Origin: Streptomyces hygroscopicus
GTDB taxonomy: Bacteria; Actinomycetota; Actinomycetes; Streptomycetales; Streptomycetaceae
Length of the DNA: 51,198 nt
Direction of reading: 5' to 3'
Assembly: GCF_026168105.1 (NCBI RefSeq)
Contig: NZ_LBMW01000052.1
Span: forward strand, 1 to 51,198
The stretch's first letter is position 1. Every line of letters starts with the position of its first letter. Of this stretch, positions 25,467-34,831 are shown one piece after another. The position numbers and the translations under genes are program-made. The notes below the pieces were generated by a model. That model was given only the letters and a program-made list of their open reading frames with translations. It was not told where the DNA came from and did no database searches.

Positions 25467-26405
25467 GTGAGGGACACACGAGAGAGCCGGCTGCTCCTGG
25501 TGCTGCTGATCGCCATCGCGTTCGCTCTGATCACGGTGGACATCCGCGGCGGTCAGGACTCACCGGTCGAAGGTGCCCGCCAGGTCGCCGCCACGGCCTT
25601 CGGCCCGATCGAGAACGGGGTGTCGTCCGCGGTCGACCCCGTCGGAAACGCGATCGCGGCCGTACGCGACTCCGGCAGGCGGCACGACCGTATCGCCGAA
25701 CTGGAGCGTGCCAACGCCGCCTTGAAGGCGAAGCTGGGCAGCGACGACCGCAATCGCAGCCGTCTCAAGCAGCTCGACAAGATGATCCGGGTGGCGGGCG
25801 AGGGACAGTACGGAATCAAGGGCGCCGAGGTCATCGGGATAGGAGCGGCCCAGGGTTTCTCCTGGACCGTCACGATCGACGTGGGCGCGAACGACGGCAT
25901 CAAGCGCGACATGACCGTGATCAACGGCGAGGGTCTGGTCGGCCGTGTCACCACCGTCGGCCCCGACACCTCGACCGTGCTGCTGGCCAACGACCCGGAC
26001 TTCACCGTCGGCACCCGCATGGAGAACAGCGACGAACTCGGCTTCGCCTCCGGCCAGGGTGACCGCCCACTGCGCGTCCAGCTCCTCAACGCCAAGGCCG
26101 ACGTGAAGAAGGGCGACCGCCTGGTCACCTTCGGCTCGCAGGCCGACAAGCCGTTCGTGCCGGGTGTTCCGGTCGGCGTGGTCTCCCGGGTCGACCCCTC
26201 CGGAGGCGGCCTGACCCGCACGATCTATGTGAAGCCGTTCGTGTCCTTCACCAGCCTCGACATCGTCGGTGTCGTAGTCCAGGCGCCCAAGAAGGACCCG
26301 CGTGACACCGTCCTGCCCCCCAAGCCACAGCCCACTCCCACGCCGACCGTGACCGTCACCGTGACGCCTTCGCCCTCCGCCTCCGACCAGCAGCAGACGC
26401 CCTAG
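25467..26405 (+). CDS. mreC: Rod-shape/spore-wall protein MreC
   Basis: 312 residues from GTG 25467. A short basic N-terminus precedes a single membrane segment (LLLVLLIAIAFALITV), a coiled coil (RRHDRIAELERANAALKAKL) and the beta-barrel MreC domain (GFSWTVTIDVGANDGIKRDM, GLVGRVTTVGPDTSTVLL). The tail is a Pro/Thr-rich linker. The extracytoplasmic domain links MreB to penicillin-binding proteins. mreD starts 12 nt downstream. The Shine-Dalgarno candidate GAGGAAGG is rather far (14 nt). Confidence 0.93.
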   Translation: MRDTRESRLLLVLLIAIAFALITVDIRGGQDSPVEGARQVAATAFGPIENGVSSAVDPVGNAIAAVRDSGRRHDRIAELERANAALKAKLGSDDRNRSRLKQLDKMIRVAGEGQYGIKGAEVIGIGAAQGFSWTVTIDVGANDGIKRDMTVINGEGLVGRVTTVGPDTSTVLLANDPDFTVGTRMENSDELGFASGQGDRPLRVQLLNAKADVKKGDRLVTFGSQADKPFVPGVPVGVVSRVDPSGGGLTRTIYVKPFVSFTSLDIVGVVVQAPKKDPRDTVLPPKPQPTPTPTVTVTVTPSPSASDQQQTP

Positions 26406-26417
26406 GAGCTGATCCAC

Positions 26418-27086
26418 ATGCGCCTCAACCGGGTGCTGCTCTCCACCGCCCTGGTGATCGTCGCCCTGGTGATCCAGGTGAGTGTCCTCGCCCGCCTCCA
26501 TCTGCCCGGTGCCGTGCCCGACCTGGTGCTGCTGACGGTCGTCGGCCTCGCCCTGGTCTACGGCCATGTCGGCGGCTGTCTCATCGGCTTCGGCGCGGGC
26601 CTGCTCTCCGACCTCGCCCCGCCCGCCGACCACGCCGCCGGCCGCTACGCCCTCGTGCTGTGCGTCGTCGGCTATCTCGCCGGACTCGCCCGGCCCGACA
26701 ACGGCCGGCTCAAGTCCGCGAGCGGCCCGATGGCCGTGGTGGTCGCCGCCGCGATCGGCTCCACCCTGCTGTACGCGGGCGTGGGCGCCCTCGTCGGCGA
26801 CACCGCGGCGCGCCATGTGGGCCTGATCAGCCTGCTGTTCACGGCCGCCGTGTACGACCTGCTGCTCGCGCCCTTCGTGGTCCCCGGGATCATGGGCCTG
26901 GCCCGCCGTGCCGACAACGACCCGCTCGCCGAGACCAACTCCGCCAAGGCCGCCGACGTCTCCTCCGGCTGGCTCTCCTCCGGCACCGGACTGCGCATCG
27001 GCAGCCAGCGCGGTGTGCTGCGTGTCAAGGCGGCCAAGGCCCGGGTGGCCCGCGCCGGACGCATCAAGGGGGTCAAGCGGCTGTGA
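26418..27086 (+). CDS. mreD: Rod-shape/spore-wall membrane protein MreD
   Basis: 222 residues from ATG 26418, preceded by AGGAG. Five or six hydrophobic segments fill residues 5-165, followed by a basic C-terminal tail that is longer than in rod-shaped Gram-negatives. The family is poorly conserved; identity rests on size, topology and position between mreC and the PBP2 gene. It is an integral partner of MreC. Confidence 0.88.
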   Translation: MRLNRVLLSTALVIVALVIQVSVLARLHLPGAVPDLVLLTVVGLALVYGHVGGCLIGFGAGLLSDLAPPADHAAGRYALVLCVVGYLAGLARPDNGRLKSASGPMAVVVAAAIGSTLLYAGVGALVGDTAARHVGLISLLFTAAVYDLLLAPFVVPGIMGLARRADNDPLAETNSAKAADVSSGWLSSGTGLRIGSQRGVLRVKAAKARVARAGRIKGVKRL

Positions 27087-27169
27087 CGATCCGAGTCCCG
27101 GCCGTCCGGCCGCACAGGTTGACCGTGTACTCGTACAACCCGTACGTGCGCTGAGAGGGGGAGGCAGCA

Positions 27170-29422
27170 GTGACCAACATTCCCGAGACGGGACGGACCC
27201 CACGGGTCCAGATCCGGCTCGTCGTCATCCAGATCCTCGTGCTGTCCCTCCTCGGCACCCTCGGCGGCCGCCTCTGGTACCTCCAGATCCGCAGCGGCGC
27301 CGAGTACGCCAAGGAGGCCTCGGGAAACCACGTCCAGCAGGTCGTCCAGCCCGCCGTGCGCGGCGAGATCCTGGACGCGCGGGGCGTCCCGATCGCGGAC
27401 AACGAGACCCGGCTGGTGGTCTCCGCGTCCCGCACCGACCTGATGAAGATGAAGGACCGGGGCAAGGCGGTCCTCACCAAGCTGGCAGGCGTCCTGGGCA
27501 TGAAGCCGCAGGACGTCATGGACAAGGTCCGCCTGTGCGACGCCAAGACGGCGCAGCCCTGCTGGAACGGTTCCCCGTACCAGCCGATCCCCATCACCGA
27601 CGATGCCAACCCCCGGCAGGCCCTGCAGATCCGTGAGCGCTCCGAGGACTTCCCCGGCATCACCGCCGAGCCCGAGGCCCTGCGCCGCTACCCGAGCCCC
27701 GGAGAGGCCAACACGGCCCAGGTCCTCGGCTATCTCTCGCCCGTCACCGACGAGGAGATCCAGCAGGCCAAGAACACCAGCTCGCCGTATCTGCGGTCCG
27801 ACCAGGTCGGCCGCTCCGGACTTGAACGCCAGTACGACCAGGTGCTGCGCGGCAAGGCCGGCGTCACCCGCTACGAGGTCGACAACCTGGGCCGGGTCAT
27901 CGGCAAGGCCAAGAGCGACTCCGCCCAGCCCGGCTCCAACCTGGTCACCAGCATCGACGCCCGCGTCCAGCGGGTCGCCGAGTACGAGCTGAACGAGGCG
28001 ATGAAGGCCGCACGGGCCCAGTTCGACAAGAACACCGGCGAGAACTACAAGGCGGACTCCGGGGCCGTCGTGGTGATGGAGGCCAAGACGGGCCGTGTCG
28101 TCGCCATGGCGTCCAACCCGACGTACGACCCCAACGTCTGGGTCGGCGGCATCTCCGCCAAGGACTACAAGCAGCTCACCGGCAAGGAATCCGACTACCC
28201 GCTGCTCAACCGGGCCATCCAGGGGCAGTCGGCTCCCGGCTCCACCTTCAAGGTGGTCTCCACGGCCGCCGCGATCCAGGCCGGCTACGCCTTCGACGGC
28301 AACTACCCCTGCACCAGCTCGTACTCTGTCGGCGGCCAGGTCTTCAAGAACTTCGAAGGGGAGAACTTCGGGCCGATCTCGCTGGGTCGCGCCCTGGAGG
28401 TCTCCTGCGACACCGTCTTCTACGGCCTCGCGGACAACGAGTGGAAGAAGGACGGCGGCATCCACCCGAAGAAGGGACAGCCCAAGGACTGGTTCTTCAG
28501 GACCGCCCACCAGTTCGGCCTCGGTAGGCCCACCGGCGTCGACCTGCCCAACGAGGTCTCCGGCCGCGTCCCCGACCGCCAGTGGAAGCTGAAGTACTGG
28601 GAGGCCAACAAGGACGCCTGGTGCAAGACCGGCAAAAAGGATGGAAGTTACGTCGAGAAGATCGCGTACGAGAACTGCCTCGAAGGCAACAGGATGCGCG
28701 AGGGTGACGAGATCAACTACTCCATCGGCCAGGGCGACACCCTCCTGACCCCGATTCAGGAGGCCGACATCTACTCGGCCATCTCCAACGGCGGCACCCT
28801 GTGGAACCCGACCATCGGCAAGGCGATCATCAGCCCCGACGGCAAGAAGATCACCGAGATCAAGCCCCAGTCGCACGGCAGGCTGCCGATCGACCAGAAG
28901 ACGCGCGACGTCATGGACGAGGCCCTCGCGGGCGTCGTCACCCGCGGTACCGCCGCCTGGAAGTTCGGCGGCTGGCCGCAGGACAAGATCCCGCTGCACG
29001 CCAAGACCGGTACCGCCGAGGTCTACGGCAAGCAGACCACGTCGTGGCTGGCCACGTACAGCAAGGACTACGCGGTCGTCATGACCATCGCCCAGGCCGG
29101 TACGGGCTCCGGCGCCTCGGGTGAGGCCGTGCACAAGATCTACAACGCACTGTACGGCGTTCAGGACGACGGCTCGATCGACAACAAGAAGGCCCTGCTG
29201 CCCACCCCGCAGAAGGACCTCCCCAAGATCCGGACCGACGGCTCGATCGTCTCCCCGAAGATCGAGAAGTTCGACCCGAACGCCGACAAGGCCACCGGAC
29301 AGGACCAGCAGGGCACACCCACCGACAACCCGTCGGCCACCACGCCCTCACCGACCGCGAGCAACCGCACCACCCGACGGCGCACGGACCGCCCGAAGAA
29401 GAGGCGGAGGATCCTGACGTGA
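27170..29422 (+). CDS. mrdA: Class B penicillin-binding protein 2 (peptidoglycan transpeptidase)
   Basis: 750 residues from GTG 27170, with GAGGGGGAGG upstream. One N-terminal membrane anchor (LVVIQILVLSLLGTLGGRLWYL), a dimerisation domain, then the transpeptidase domain: SxxK at Ser358 (PGSTFKV), an SIGQG block at 518 in the SxN position, and KTG at 612-614 (HAKTGTAE). It cross-links peptidoglycan outside the membrane and pairs with the RodA glycosyltransferase whose gene overlaps its end by 4 nt. The tail is Thr/Pro-rich and basic. Confidence 0.95.
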   Translation: MTNIPETGRTPRVQIRLVVIQILVLSLLGTLGGRLWYLQIRSGAEYAKEASGNHVQQVVQPAVRGEILDARGVPIADNETRLVVSASRTDLMKMKDRGKAVLTKLAGVLGMKPQDVMDKVRLCDAKTAQPCWNGSPYQPIPITDDANPRQALQIRERSEDFPGITAEPEALRRYPSPGEANTAQVLGYLSPVTDEEIQQAKNTSSPYLRSDQVGRSGLERQYDQVLRGKAGVTRYEVDNLGRVIGKAKSDSAQPGSNLVTSIDARVQRVAEYELNEAMKAARAQFDKNTGENYKADSGAVVVMEAKTGRVVAMASNPTYDPNVWVGGISAKDYKQLTGKESDYPLLNRAIQGQSAPGSTFKVVSTAAAIQAGYAFDGNYPCTSSYSVGGQVFKNFEGENFGPISLGRALEVSCDTVFYGLADNEWKKDGGIHPKKGQPKDWFFRTAHQFGLGRPTGVDLPNEVSGRVPDRQWKLKYWEANKDAWCKTGKKDGSYVEKIAYENCLEGNRMREGDEINYSIGQGDTLLTPIQEADIYSAISNGGTLWNPTIGKAIISPDGKKITEIKPQSHGRLPIDQKTRDVMDEALAGVVTRGTAAWKFGGWPQDKIPLHAKTGTAEVYGKQTTSWLATYSKDYAVVMTIAQAGTGSGASGEAVHKIYNALYGVQDDGSIDNKKALLPTPQKDLPKIRTDGSIVSPKIEKFDPNADKATGQDQQGTPTDNPSATTPSPTASNRTTRRRTDRPKKRRRILT

Positions 29423-30618
29423 CCGGAGCGAACAACTTCTCCGTCTCCGGGTACGGCCCCGCCCGGCCCGGCTGGACGCGGGTCTTCGCCCGCGACGGCC
29501 TGGCCCGCCGTCTCGACTGGCCGATACTGCTGTCGGCCGTGGCCCTGTCGCTGATCGGCACGGCCCTCGTCTACTCGGCGACCCGCAACCGCACCGAGAT
29601 CAACCAGGGCGACCCGTACTACTTCCTGATCCGGCACCTGATGAACACCGGCATCGGGATCGCCCTGATGATCGGCACCATCTGGCTCGGCCACCGCACC
29701 CTGCGCACGGCCGTGCCGATCCTGTACGGCCTCTCGGTCTTCCTGATCCTGATGGTGCTCACCCCGCTCGGCGCCACCATCAACGGCAACCGCAACTGGA
29801 TCGTCTTCGGCGGCGGCTTCTCCCTGCAGCCCTCCGAGTTCGTGAAGGTCACGATCACCCTGGGCATGGCGATGCTGCTCTCGGCCCGGGTCGACGCGGG
29901 CGACAAGCAGTACCCCGACCACCGGACCGTGGCGCAGTCCCTGGGCCTGGCCGCCGTCCCGATGATGATCATCCTGCTCATGCCCGACCTCGGCTCGACG
30001 ATGGTCATGGTGATCATCGTGCTGGGTGTGCTGCTCGCCTCCGGCGCCTCCAACCGCTGGATCTTCGGCCTGCTCGGCGCGGGCGCCCTGGGCGCGGTCG
30101 CCGTCTGGCAGCTGCACATCCTGGACCAGTACCAGATCAACCGCTTCGCCGCCTTCGCCAACCCCGACCTGGACCCCGCGGGCGTCGGCTACAACACCAG
30201 CCAGGCACGCATCGCGATCGGCTCCGGCGGACTGACCGGGGCGGGCCTGTTCCACGGCTCCCAGACCACGGGCCAGTTCGTCCCCGAGCAGCAGACCGAC
30301 TTCGTCTTCTCGGTGGCCGGGGAGGAGCTGGGCTTCGTCGGCGGCGGTCTGATCATCGTCCTGATCGGTGTCGTCCTGTGGCGGGCGTGCCGGATCGCCC
30401 GCGAGACGACAGAGCTGTACGGCACGATCGTCGCCGCCGGGATCATCGCGTGGTTCGCCTTCCAGTCCTTCGAGAACATCGGAATGAACCTCGGCATCAT
30501 GCCGGTGGCGGGCATTCCGCTGCCGTTCGTGTCCTATGGCGGCTCGTCGATGTTCGCCGTCTGGATAGCGGTGGGACTGCTGCAGTCGATCCGGGTGCAG
30601 CGGCCGCTCTCGGCGTAG
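29419..30618 (+). CDS. rodA: SEDS-family peptidoglycan glycosyltransferase RodA (Streptomyces sfr)
   Basis: 399 residues from GTG 29419, overlapping the mrdA stop by 4 nt, so translation is coupled. Ten hydrophobic segments. SEDS signatures: GATINGNRNWIVFGGGFSLQ, QPSEFVKV, GEELGFVGGG and the C-terminal PLPFVSYGGSSMFAVW. It polymerises lipid II and works with the class B PBP encoded just upstream. In Streptomyces coelicolor the equivalent sfr gene is needed for normal sporulation. A strong terminator follows. Confidence 0.95.
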   Translation: MTGANNFSVSGYGPARPGWTRVFARDGLARRLDWPILLSAVALSLIGTALVYSATRNRTEINQGDPYYFLIRHLMNTGIGIALMIGTIWLGHRTLRTAVPILYGLSVFLILMVLTPLGATINGNRNWIVFGGGFSLQPSEFVKVTITLGMAMLLSARVDAGDKQYPDHRTVAQSLGLAAVPMMIILLMPDLGSTMVMVIIVLGVLLASGASNRWIFGLLGAGALGAVAVWQLHILDQYQINRFAAFANPDLDPAGVGYNTSQARIAIGSGGLTGAGLFHGSQTTGQFVPEQQTDFVFSVAGEELGFVGGGLIIVLIGVVLWRACRIARETTELYGTIVAAGIIAWFAFQSFENIGMNLGIMPVAGIPLPFVSYGGSSMFAVWIAVGLLQSIRVQRPLSA

Positions 30619-30652
30619 GGAAGGGCGGACGACGCCGCGACGCCGAGCCCTG

Positions 30653-30696
30653 TTCGCCTCCTGACCCGCTGGAATCGGCCGGGGTCAGGAGGCGAA
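30653..30696 (+). terminator. Terminator after rodA
   Basis: Perfect 15-bp stem (30653-30667 with 30682-30696), 14-nt loop, ending the mre cluster before the independent gene at 30750. Confidence 0.8.
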
Positions 30697-30737
30697 AAGC
30701 GTCTCGGCGGGCCCTGCCGTACCGGCCCGATTGCCAC

Positions 30738-30743
30738 TAGATT
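30738..30743 (+). promoter_or_regulatory. Putative -10 box of a leaderless CYTH-CHAD transcript
   Basis: TAGATT lies 6 nt before the ATG at 30750. There is no Shine-Dalgarno sequence, consistent with a leaderless mRNA. Confidence 0.45.
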
Positions 30744-30749
30744 CGGTTC

Positions 30750-32288
30750 ATGGCGGACACGAAGCGTGAAATCGAGCGGAAATACGAGGCCGCTGCAGGG
30801 GACGAGCTCCCCGATCTGACCGGCGTCGGCGGAGTCCGTGCCGTCGTCGACAAGGGCGTCGCGGATCTGGACGCCACCTATTACGACACCCCCGACGAAC
30901 GCCTCGCCGCGCATGCCGTCACCCTGCGCCGCCGTACCGGCGGCGACGACGCCGGCTGGCACCTCAAGCTGCCGGTCGCCGACGGCGTACGCGACGAGAT
31001 CCGCGCACCGCTGTCCGACACCCTCCCGCCCTACCTGTCCGGTCTGGTCCGCTCCCGCGTGCGCGACGCCGACCTCGTCCCCGTCGTACGGCTGCGCTCC
31101 GCCCGCGACGTGCGCCAACTCGTCGACGCGGACGGCGACCTGCTCGCCGAGATCAGCCTCGACCGGGTCCACGCCGAGCGGCTGAGCGGCGGCACGGGCA
31201 CCGCCGACTGGACCGAGATCGAGGTCGAACTGGCGGACGACCGTGACCCCGCGATCCTGGACAAGGTCGAGAAGAGGCTCCGCAAGGCCGGGCTGAACCG
31301 CTCGTCCGCCCCGTCGAAGCTGGCGAGGGCGCTGAAGGAGACGCGGGAGGGGGTCAAGGCCGCGACCGGTGCGGAGAAGCGCACGAGGCGTGCCGCGGCC
31401 CCTACCGCAAAACCGCCCGTCACCGCGGGCGACCATGTCCTCGCCTATGTCCGCGCCCAGCGGGACGCGATCGTCGAGCTCGACCCCGCGGTGCGCCGGG
31501 ACGTCGAGGACGCCGTGCACTCCATGCGCGTGGCCACCCGCCGGCTGCGCAGCACGTTCCGCTCGTTCGGCAAGGTCCTGGACCGCGCCGTCACCGACCC
31601 GATCGCCGACGAGCTGAAGTGGCTGGCCGGTGAGCTGGGCATCGACCGCGACCGGGAAGTTCTCGCCGAGCGTCTGACGAAGGCCCTGTCCGAACTGCCC
31701 CCCGTGCTGCTCACCGGCCCGGTCCTCAACCGCATCCGCACCTGGTCGAACGTGCGGCACGAAGCCTCCCGGCGTCTGCTGACCGAGGTCCTGGACTCGC
31801 AGCGCTATCTGGACCTGCTGGAGGCCCTGGACGCTCTGATCGCCGACCCGCCCCTGCGCAAGGCGGCCTCCGGGAAGCCGTCGAAGGTGCTCGCCAAGGC
31901 CGTACGGAGGGACTTCCGGAAGGTCGCCGACCTGGTCGGCCAGGCCCTGGACCTGCCGTCGGGCCACGACCGCGACGTCGCGATGCACGAGGCCCGCAAG
32001 AAGTCCAAGCGCACGCGGTACGCGGCCGAGGCCGCCACCCCCGCGCTCGGCAAGCCGGCCGGGAAACTGGTCAAGGCGATGAAGTCCCTGCAGACCCTGC
32101 TCGGGGACCACCAGGACAGCGTGATGGCTCGCGAGGTCCTGCGGGAGCTGTCGGCCCAGGCGTACACGGCCAGGGAGAACACCTTCACGTACGGCGTGCT
32201 GTACGGCCGGGAGGAACAGCGCGCGGCGGCGGCGGAGGCGGCGCTGCCCGAGGTGTGGCCGCAGGTGAAGCGGAAGGCCAGGGTCTGA
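30750..32288 (+). CDS. CYTH and CHAD domain protein (polyphosphate-related)
   Basis: 512 residues from ATG 30750. The CYTH (triphosphate tunnel) domain fills ~1-200, starting with the diagnostic EIERKY and continuing with basic/acidic tunnel strands (ATYYDTPDERLAAHAVTLRRR, WHLKLPV). A linker of ~30 residues leads to the CHAD helical domain (~225-505) with conserved His (DAVHSMRVATRRLRSTFR, HEARKKSKRTRYAAE). CYTH enzymes bind triphosphates or polyphosphate, and CHAD domains bind polyphosphate. The exact reaction is unknown. It is monocistronic between two terminator/promoter boundaries. Confidence 0.9.
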   Translation: MADTKREIERKYEAAAGDELPDLTGVGGVRAVVDKGVADLDATYYDTPDERLAAHAVTLRRRTGGDDAGWHLKLPVADGVRDEIRAPLSDTLPPYLSGLVRSRVRDADLVPVVRLRSARDVRQLVDADGDLLAEISLDRVHAERLSGGTGTADWTEIEVELADDRDPAILDKVEKRLRKAGLNRSSAPSKLARALKETREGVKAATGAEKRTRRAAAPTAKPPVTAGDHVLAYVRAQRDAIVELDPAVRRDVEDAVHSMRVATRRLRSTFRSFGKVLDRAVTDPIADELKWLAGELGIDRDREVLAERLTKALSELPPVLLTGPVLNRIRTWSNVRHEASRRLLTEVLDSQRYLDLLEALDALIADPPLRKAASGKPSKVLAKAVRRDFRKVADLVGQALDLPSGHDRDVAMHEARKKSKRTRYAAEAATPALGKPAGKLVKAMKSLQTLLGDHQDSVMAREVLRELSAQAYTARENTFTYGVLYGREEQRAAAAEAALPEVWPQVKRKARV

Positions 32289-32401
32289 GGGCAGGCCCCG
32301 GTCCCGGTCCCCGGCCGTCCGGGCGTCCGGGGAGGCGGTGCGCTCGCGTTAGGCTTGATGGTCACCCCTGTCAGTTCAGTCCAGCTCACGAAAGTCGCGA
32401 G

Positions 32402-34372
32402 ATGTCTGCCGAAGCCGCCCAGTCGGTGTTCCCGCAGCTCGAAGCCCTGCTCCCGCATGTGCAGAAGCCGATCCAGTACGTCGGCGGAGAGCTCAACTCC
32501 ACGGTCAAGCCGTGGGAGGCCTGTGACGTCCGCTGGGCGCTCATGTACCCCGACGCGTACGAGGTCGGTCTGCCCAACCAGGGCGTCATGATCCTCTACG
32601 AGGTCCTGAACGAGCAGGAGGGTGTCCTCGCCGAGCGCACCTACAGCGTGTGGCCGGACCTCGAGGCACTGATGCGGGAGCACGGCGTCCCGCAGTTCAC
32701 GGTGGACAGCCACCGCCCGGTGAAGGCCTTCGACGTGTTCGGCCTGTCCTTCTCCACCGAGCTCGGCTACACGAACATGCTGACCGCCCTCGATCTCGCG
32801 GGCATCCCCCTGGAGTCCAAGGACCGGGGCCTGGACGACCCGATCGTGATGGCCGGCGGCCACGCGGCCTTCAACCCCGAGCCCATCGCCGACTTCATCG
32901 ACTGCGCGGTGATCGGCGACGGCGAGCAGGCGGTCCTGGAGGTCACCGGGATCGTCCGCGCCTGGAAGGCGGAGGGACGCCCGGGCGGCCGCGAGGAGCT
33001 GCTCTTCCGCCTGGCGAAGACGGGCGGGGTGTACGTCCCGGGGTTCTACGACGTGGAGTACCTCCCGGACGGTCGCATCGGCCGCGTGGTCCCCAACAGG
33101 TCGGGCGTGCCGTGGCGCGTGTCCAAGCACACGGTGATGGACCTGGACGAGTGGCCGTACCCGAAGCAGCCCCTCGTCCCCCTGGCGGAGACCGTCCACG
33201 AGCGCATGTCCGTCGAGATCTTCCGCGGCTGCACGCGGGGCTGCCGCTTCTGCCAGGCTGGCATGATCACCCGTCCGGTCCGTGAGCGCTCCATCACGGG
33301 CATCGGCGAGATGGTGGACAAGGGCCTGAAGGCGACGGGCTTCGAGGAGGTCGGCCTCCTGTCCCTGTCCTCCGCGGACCACTCGGAGATCGGCGACATC
33401 GCGAAGGGCCTCGCGGACCGCTACGAGGACGACAAGATCGGCCTGTCGCTCCCGTCGACCCGGGTGGACGCGTTCAACATCGACCTGGCGAACGAGCTCA
33501 CGCGCAACGGCCGCAGGTCCGGCCTGACCTTCGCCCCCGAGGGCGGCTCGGAACGCATCCGCAAGGTCATCAACAAGATGGTGTCGGAAGAGGACCTGAT
33601 CAGGACCGTCTCGACGGCCTATGGCAACGGCTGGCGCCAGGTGAAGCTGTACTTCATGTGCGGCCTGCCGACGGAGACGGACGAGGACGTGCTGCAGATC
33701 GCCGACATGGCGACGCGCGTGATCCAGAAGGGCCGCGAGGTCTCCGGCTCCAACGACATCCGCTGCACGGTGTCGATCGGCGGCTTCGTCCCCAAGCCGC
33801 ACACCCCCTTCCAGTGGGCCCCGCAGCTCAGCGCTCAGGAGACGGACGCCCGCCTGGAGAAGCTCCGCGACAAGATCCGCGGAGACAGGAAGTACGGCCG
33901 CTCGATCGGCTTCCGCTACCACGACGGCAAGCCCGGTATCGTCGAAGGCCTGCTCTCCCGCGGCGACCGCCGCATCGGCGCCGTGATCCGCGCGGTCTAC
34001 GAGGACGGCGGCCGTTTCGACGGCTGGCGCGAGCACTTCTCCTACGACCGCTGGATGAACTGTGCGGAGAAGGCGCTGGCTCCCTACGGAGTTGACGTCG
34101 ACTGGTACACGACCCGCGAGCGCACGTACGAGGAGGTCCTCCCCTGGGACCACCTGGACTCGGGCCTCGACAAGGACTGGCTCTGGGAGGACTGGCAGGA
34201 CGCCCTCGACGAGACGGAGGTCGAGGACTGCCGCTGGACGCCGTGCTTCGACTGTGGTGTGTGTCCGCAGATGGATACGGCCATACAAATCGGCCCGACC
34301 GGAAAGAAGTTGCTGCCTCTGACGGTCAAGAACGCGGCGCCGGCTCCTGCATCGAGCGGTCACGTGCACTGA
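32402..34372 (+). CDS. TIGR03960-type B12-binding radical SAM protein
   Basis: 656 residues from ATG 32402. The N-terminal half has a cobalamin-binding-like fold; the radical SAM core has CxxxCxxC at 277/281/284 (FRGCTRGCRFCQAG). The C-terminus has a second Cys cluster (CFDCGVCPQ) followed by MDTAIQIGPTGKKLLPLT and a variable end. The family is normally followed by DUF2344 and RNase E genes and is thought to work with the former; the reaction is not established. Here the partner lies 15.7 kb away beyond an island. The last ~36 codons recur three more times downstream, so this 3' end may have been replaced by recombination. Confidence 0.93.
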   Translation: MSAEAAQSVFPQLEALLPHVQKPIQYVGGELNSTVKPWEACDVRWALMYPDAYEVGLPNQGVMILYEVLNEQEGVLAERTYSVWPDLEALMREHGVPQFTVDSHRPVKAFDVFGLSFSTELGYTNMLTALDLAGIPLESKDRGLDDPIVMAGGHAAFNPEPIADFIDCAVIGDGEQAVLEVTGIVRAWKAEGRPGGREELLFRLAKTGGVYVPGFYDVEYLPDGRIGRVVPNRSGVPWRVSKHTVMDLDEWPYPKQPLVPLAETVHERMSVEIFRGCTRGCRFCQAGMITRPVRERSITGIGEMVDKGLKATGFEEVGLLSLSSADHSEIGDIAKGLADRYEDDKIGLSLPSTRVDAFNIDLANELTRNGRRSGLTFAPEGGSERIRKVINKMVSEEDLIRTVSTAYGNGWRQVKLYFMCGLPTETDEDVLQIADMATRVIQKGREVSGSNDIRCTVSIGGFVPKPHTPFQWAPQLSAQETDARLEKLRDKIRGDRKYGRSIGFRYHDGKPGIVEGLLSRGDRRIGAVIRAVYEDGGRFDGWREHFSYDRWMNCAEKALAPYGVDVDWYTTRERTYEEVLPWDHLDSGLDKDWLWEDWQDALDETEVEDCRWTPCFDCGVCPQMDTAIQIGPTGKKLLPLTVKNAAPAPASSGHVH

Positions 34373-34561
34373 GGTGGGCGAGGCGCTCGATCGGGTGGTG
34401 GAGGCGCTGGCGGGGGTGAGCGAGGAGGAGGTGGCTGCGGCGTTGGCTGCGGCCGGCGCTTCGAGCTCTCGCCCGTCGGCGCCGCTGGTCTGCTCCCCGA
34501 CGCCTCTGCCGGGCCCTGGGAGCGCCTCGCAGATCGTCTCCGAGGTGGAGTGGGTCTGAGT
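34265..34561 (+). repeat. Repeat copy A: 3' end of the radical SAM gene plus the following small ORF
   Basis: Reference copy. Bases 34265-34332 are identical to 42511-42578 (copy D, 68 of 68). The first 32 bases also match copy C, and copy B matches with a diverged sequence. Similarity runs past the stop codon (34370-34372) through the small ORF. Bases 34542-34561 (GAGGTGGAGTGGGTCTGAGT) recur exactly in copy C. All copies have the same orientation. Confidence 0.9.
34374..34559 (+). CDS. Small ORF directly after the radical SAM gene, conserved within the repeats
   Basis: 61 residues from GTG 34374, one base after the radical SAM stop, so coupled translation is possible. It starts VGEALDRVVEALAGVSEEEV, an amphipathic Ala/Glu-rich helix. 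Copy B encodes the same opening (VSEALDRVMEALAGASEDEV) with changes mainly at third codon positions, which supports coding. In copy D the frame stops after ~22 residues. The C-terminal half is low-complexity and not conserved. It could be a small partner of the radical SAM protein. No family is recognised. Confidence 0.5.
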   Translation: MGEALDRVVEALAGVSEEEVAAALAAAGASSSRPSAPLVCSPTPLPGPGSASQIVSEVEWV

Positions 34562-34831
34562 CCAGCACCAGGATTCCGTACCGCTGTGTGACCACTCGAG
34601 CCCCTTTCTCTGGACGGGAGGCGACTCGACGATCTAGCGGTCCGCACTCATTCCATCCCGGGCGGAGACCCCCGGTGCAGACTCGCAATACGCCGTCGAC
34701 CCCGTGGGGCCTGATCGTCTTGCCGACACCCTGGAGGGCGACAAAGCTGGCTATGTGGGCCTTACGGAACGCGCTCAGACGGGAGGAGAGCCCGCAGCCC
34801 AGCCGATAGACGATCAAAGGAGGAGGGAGTC

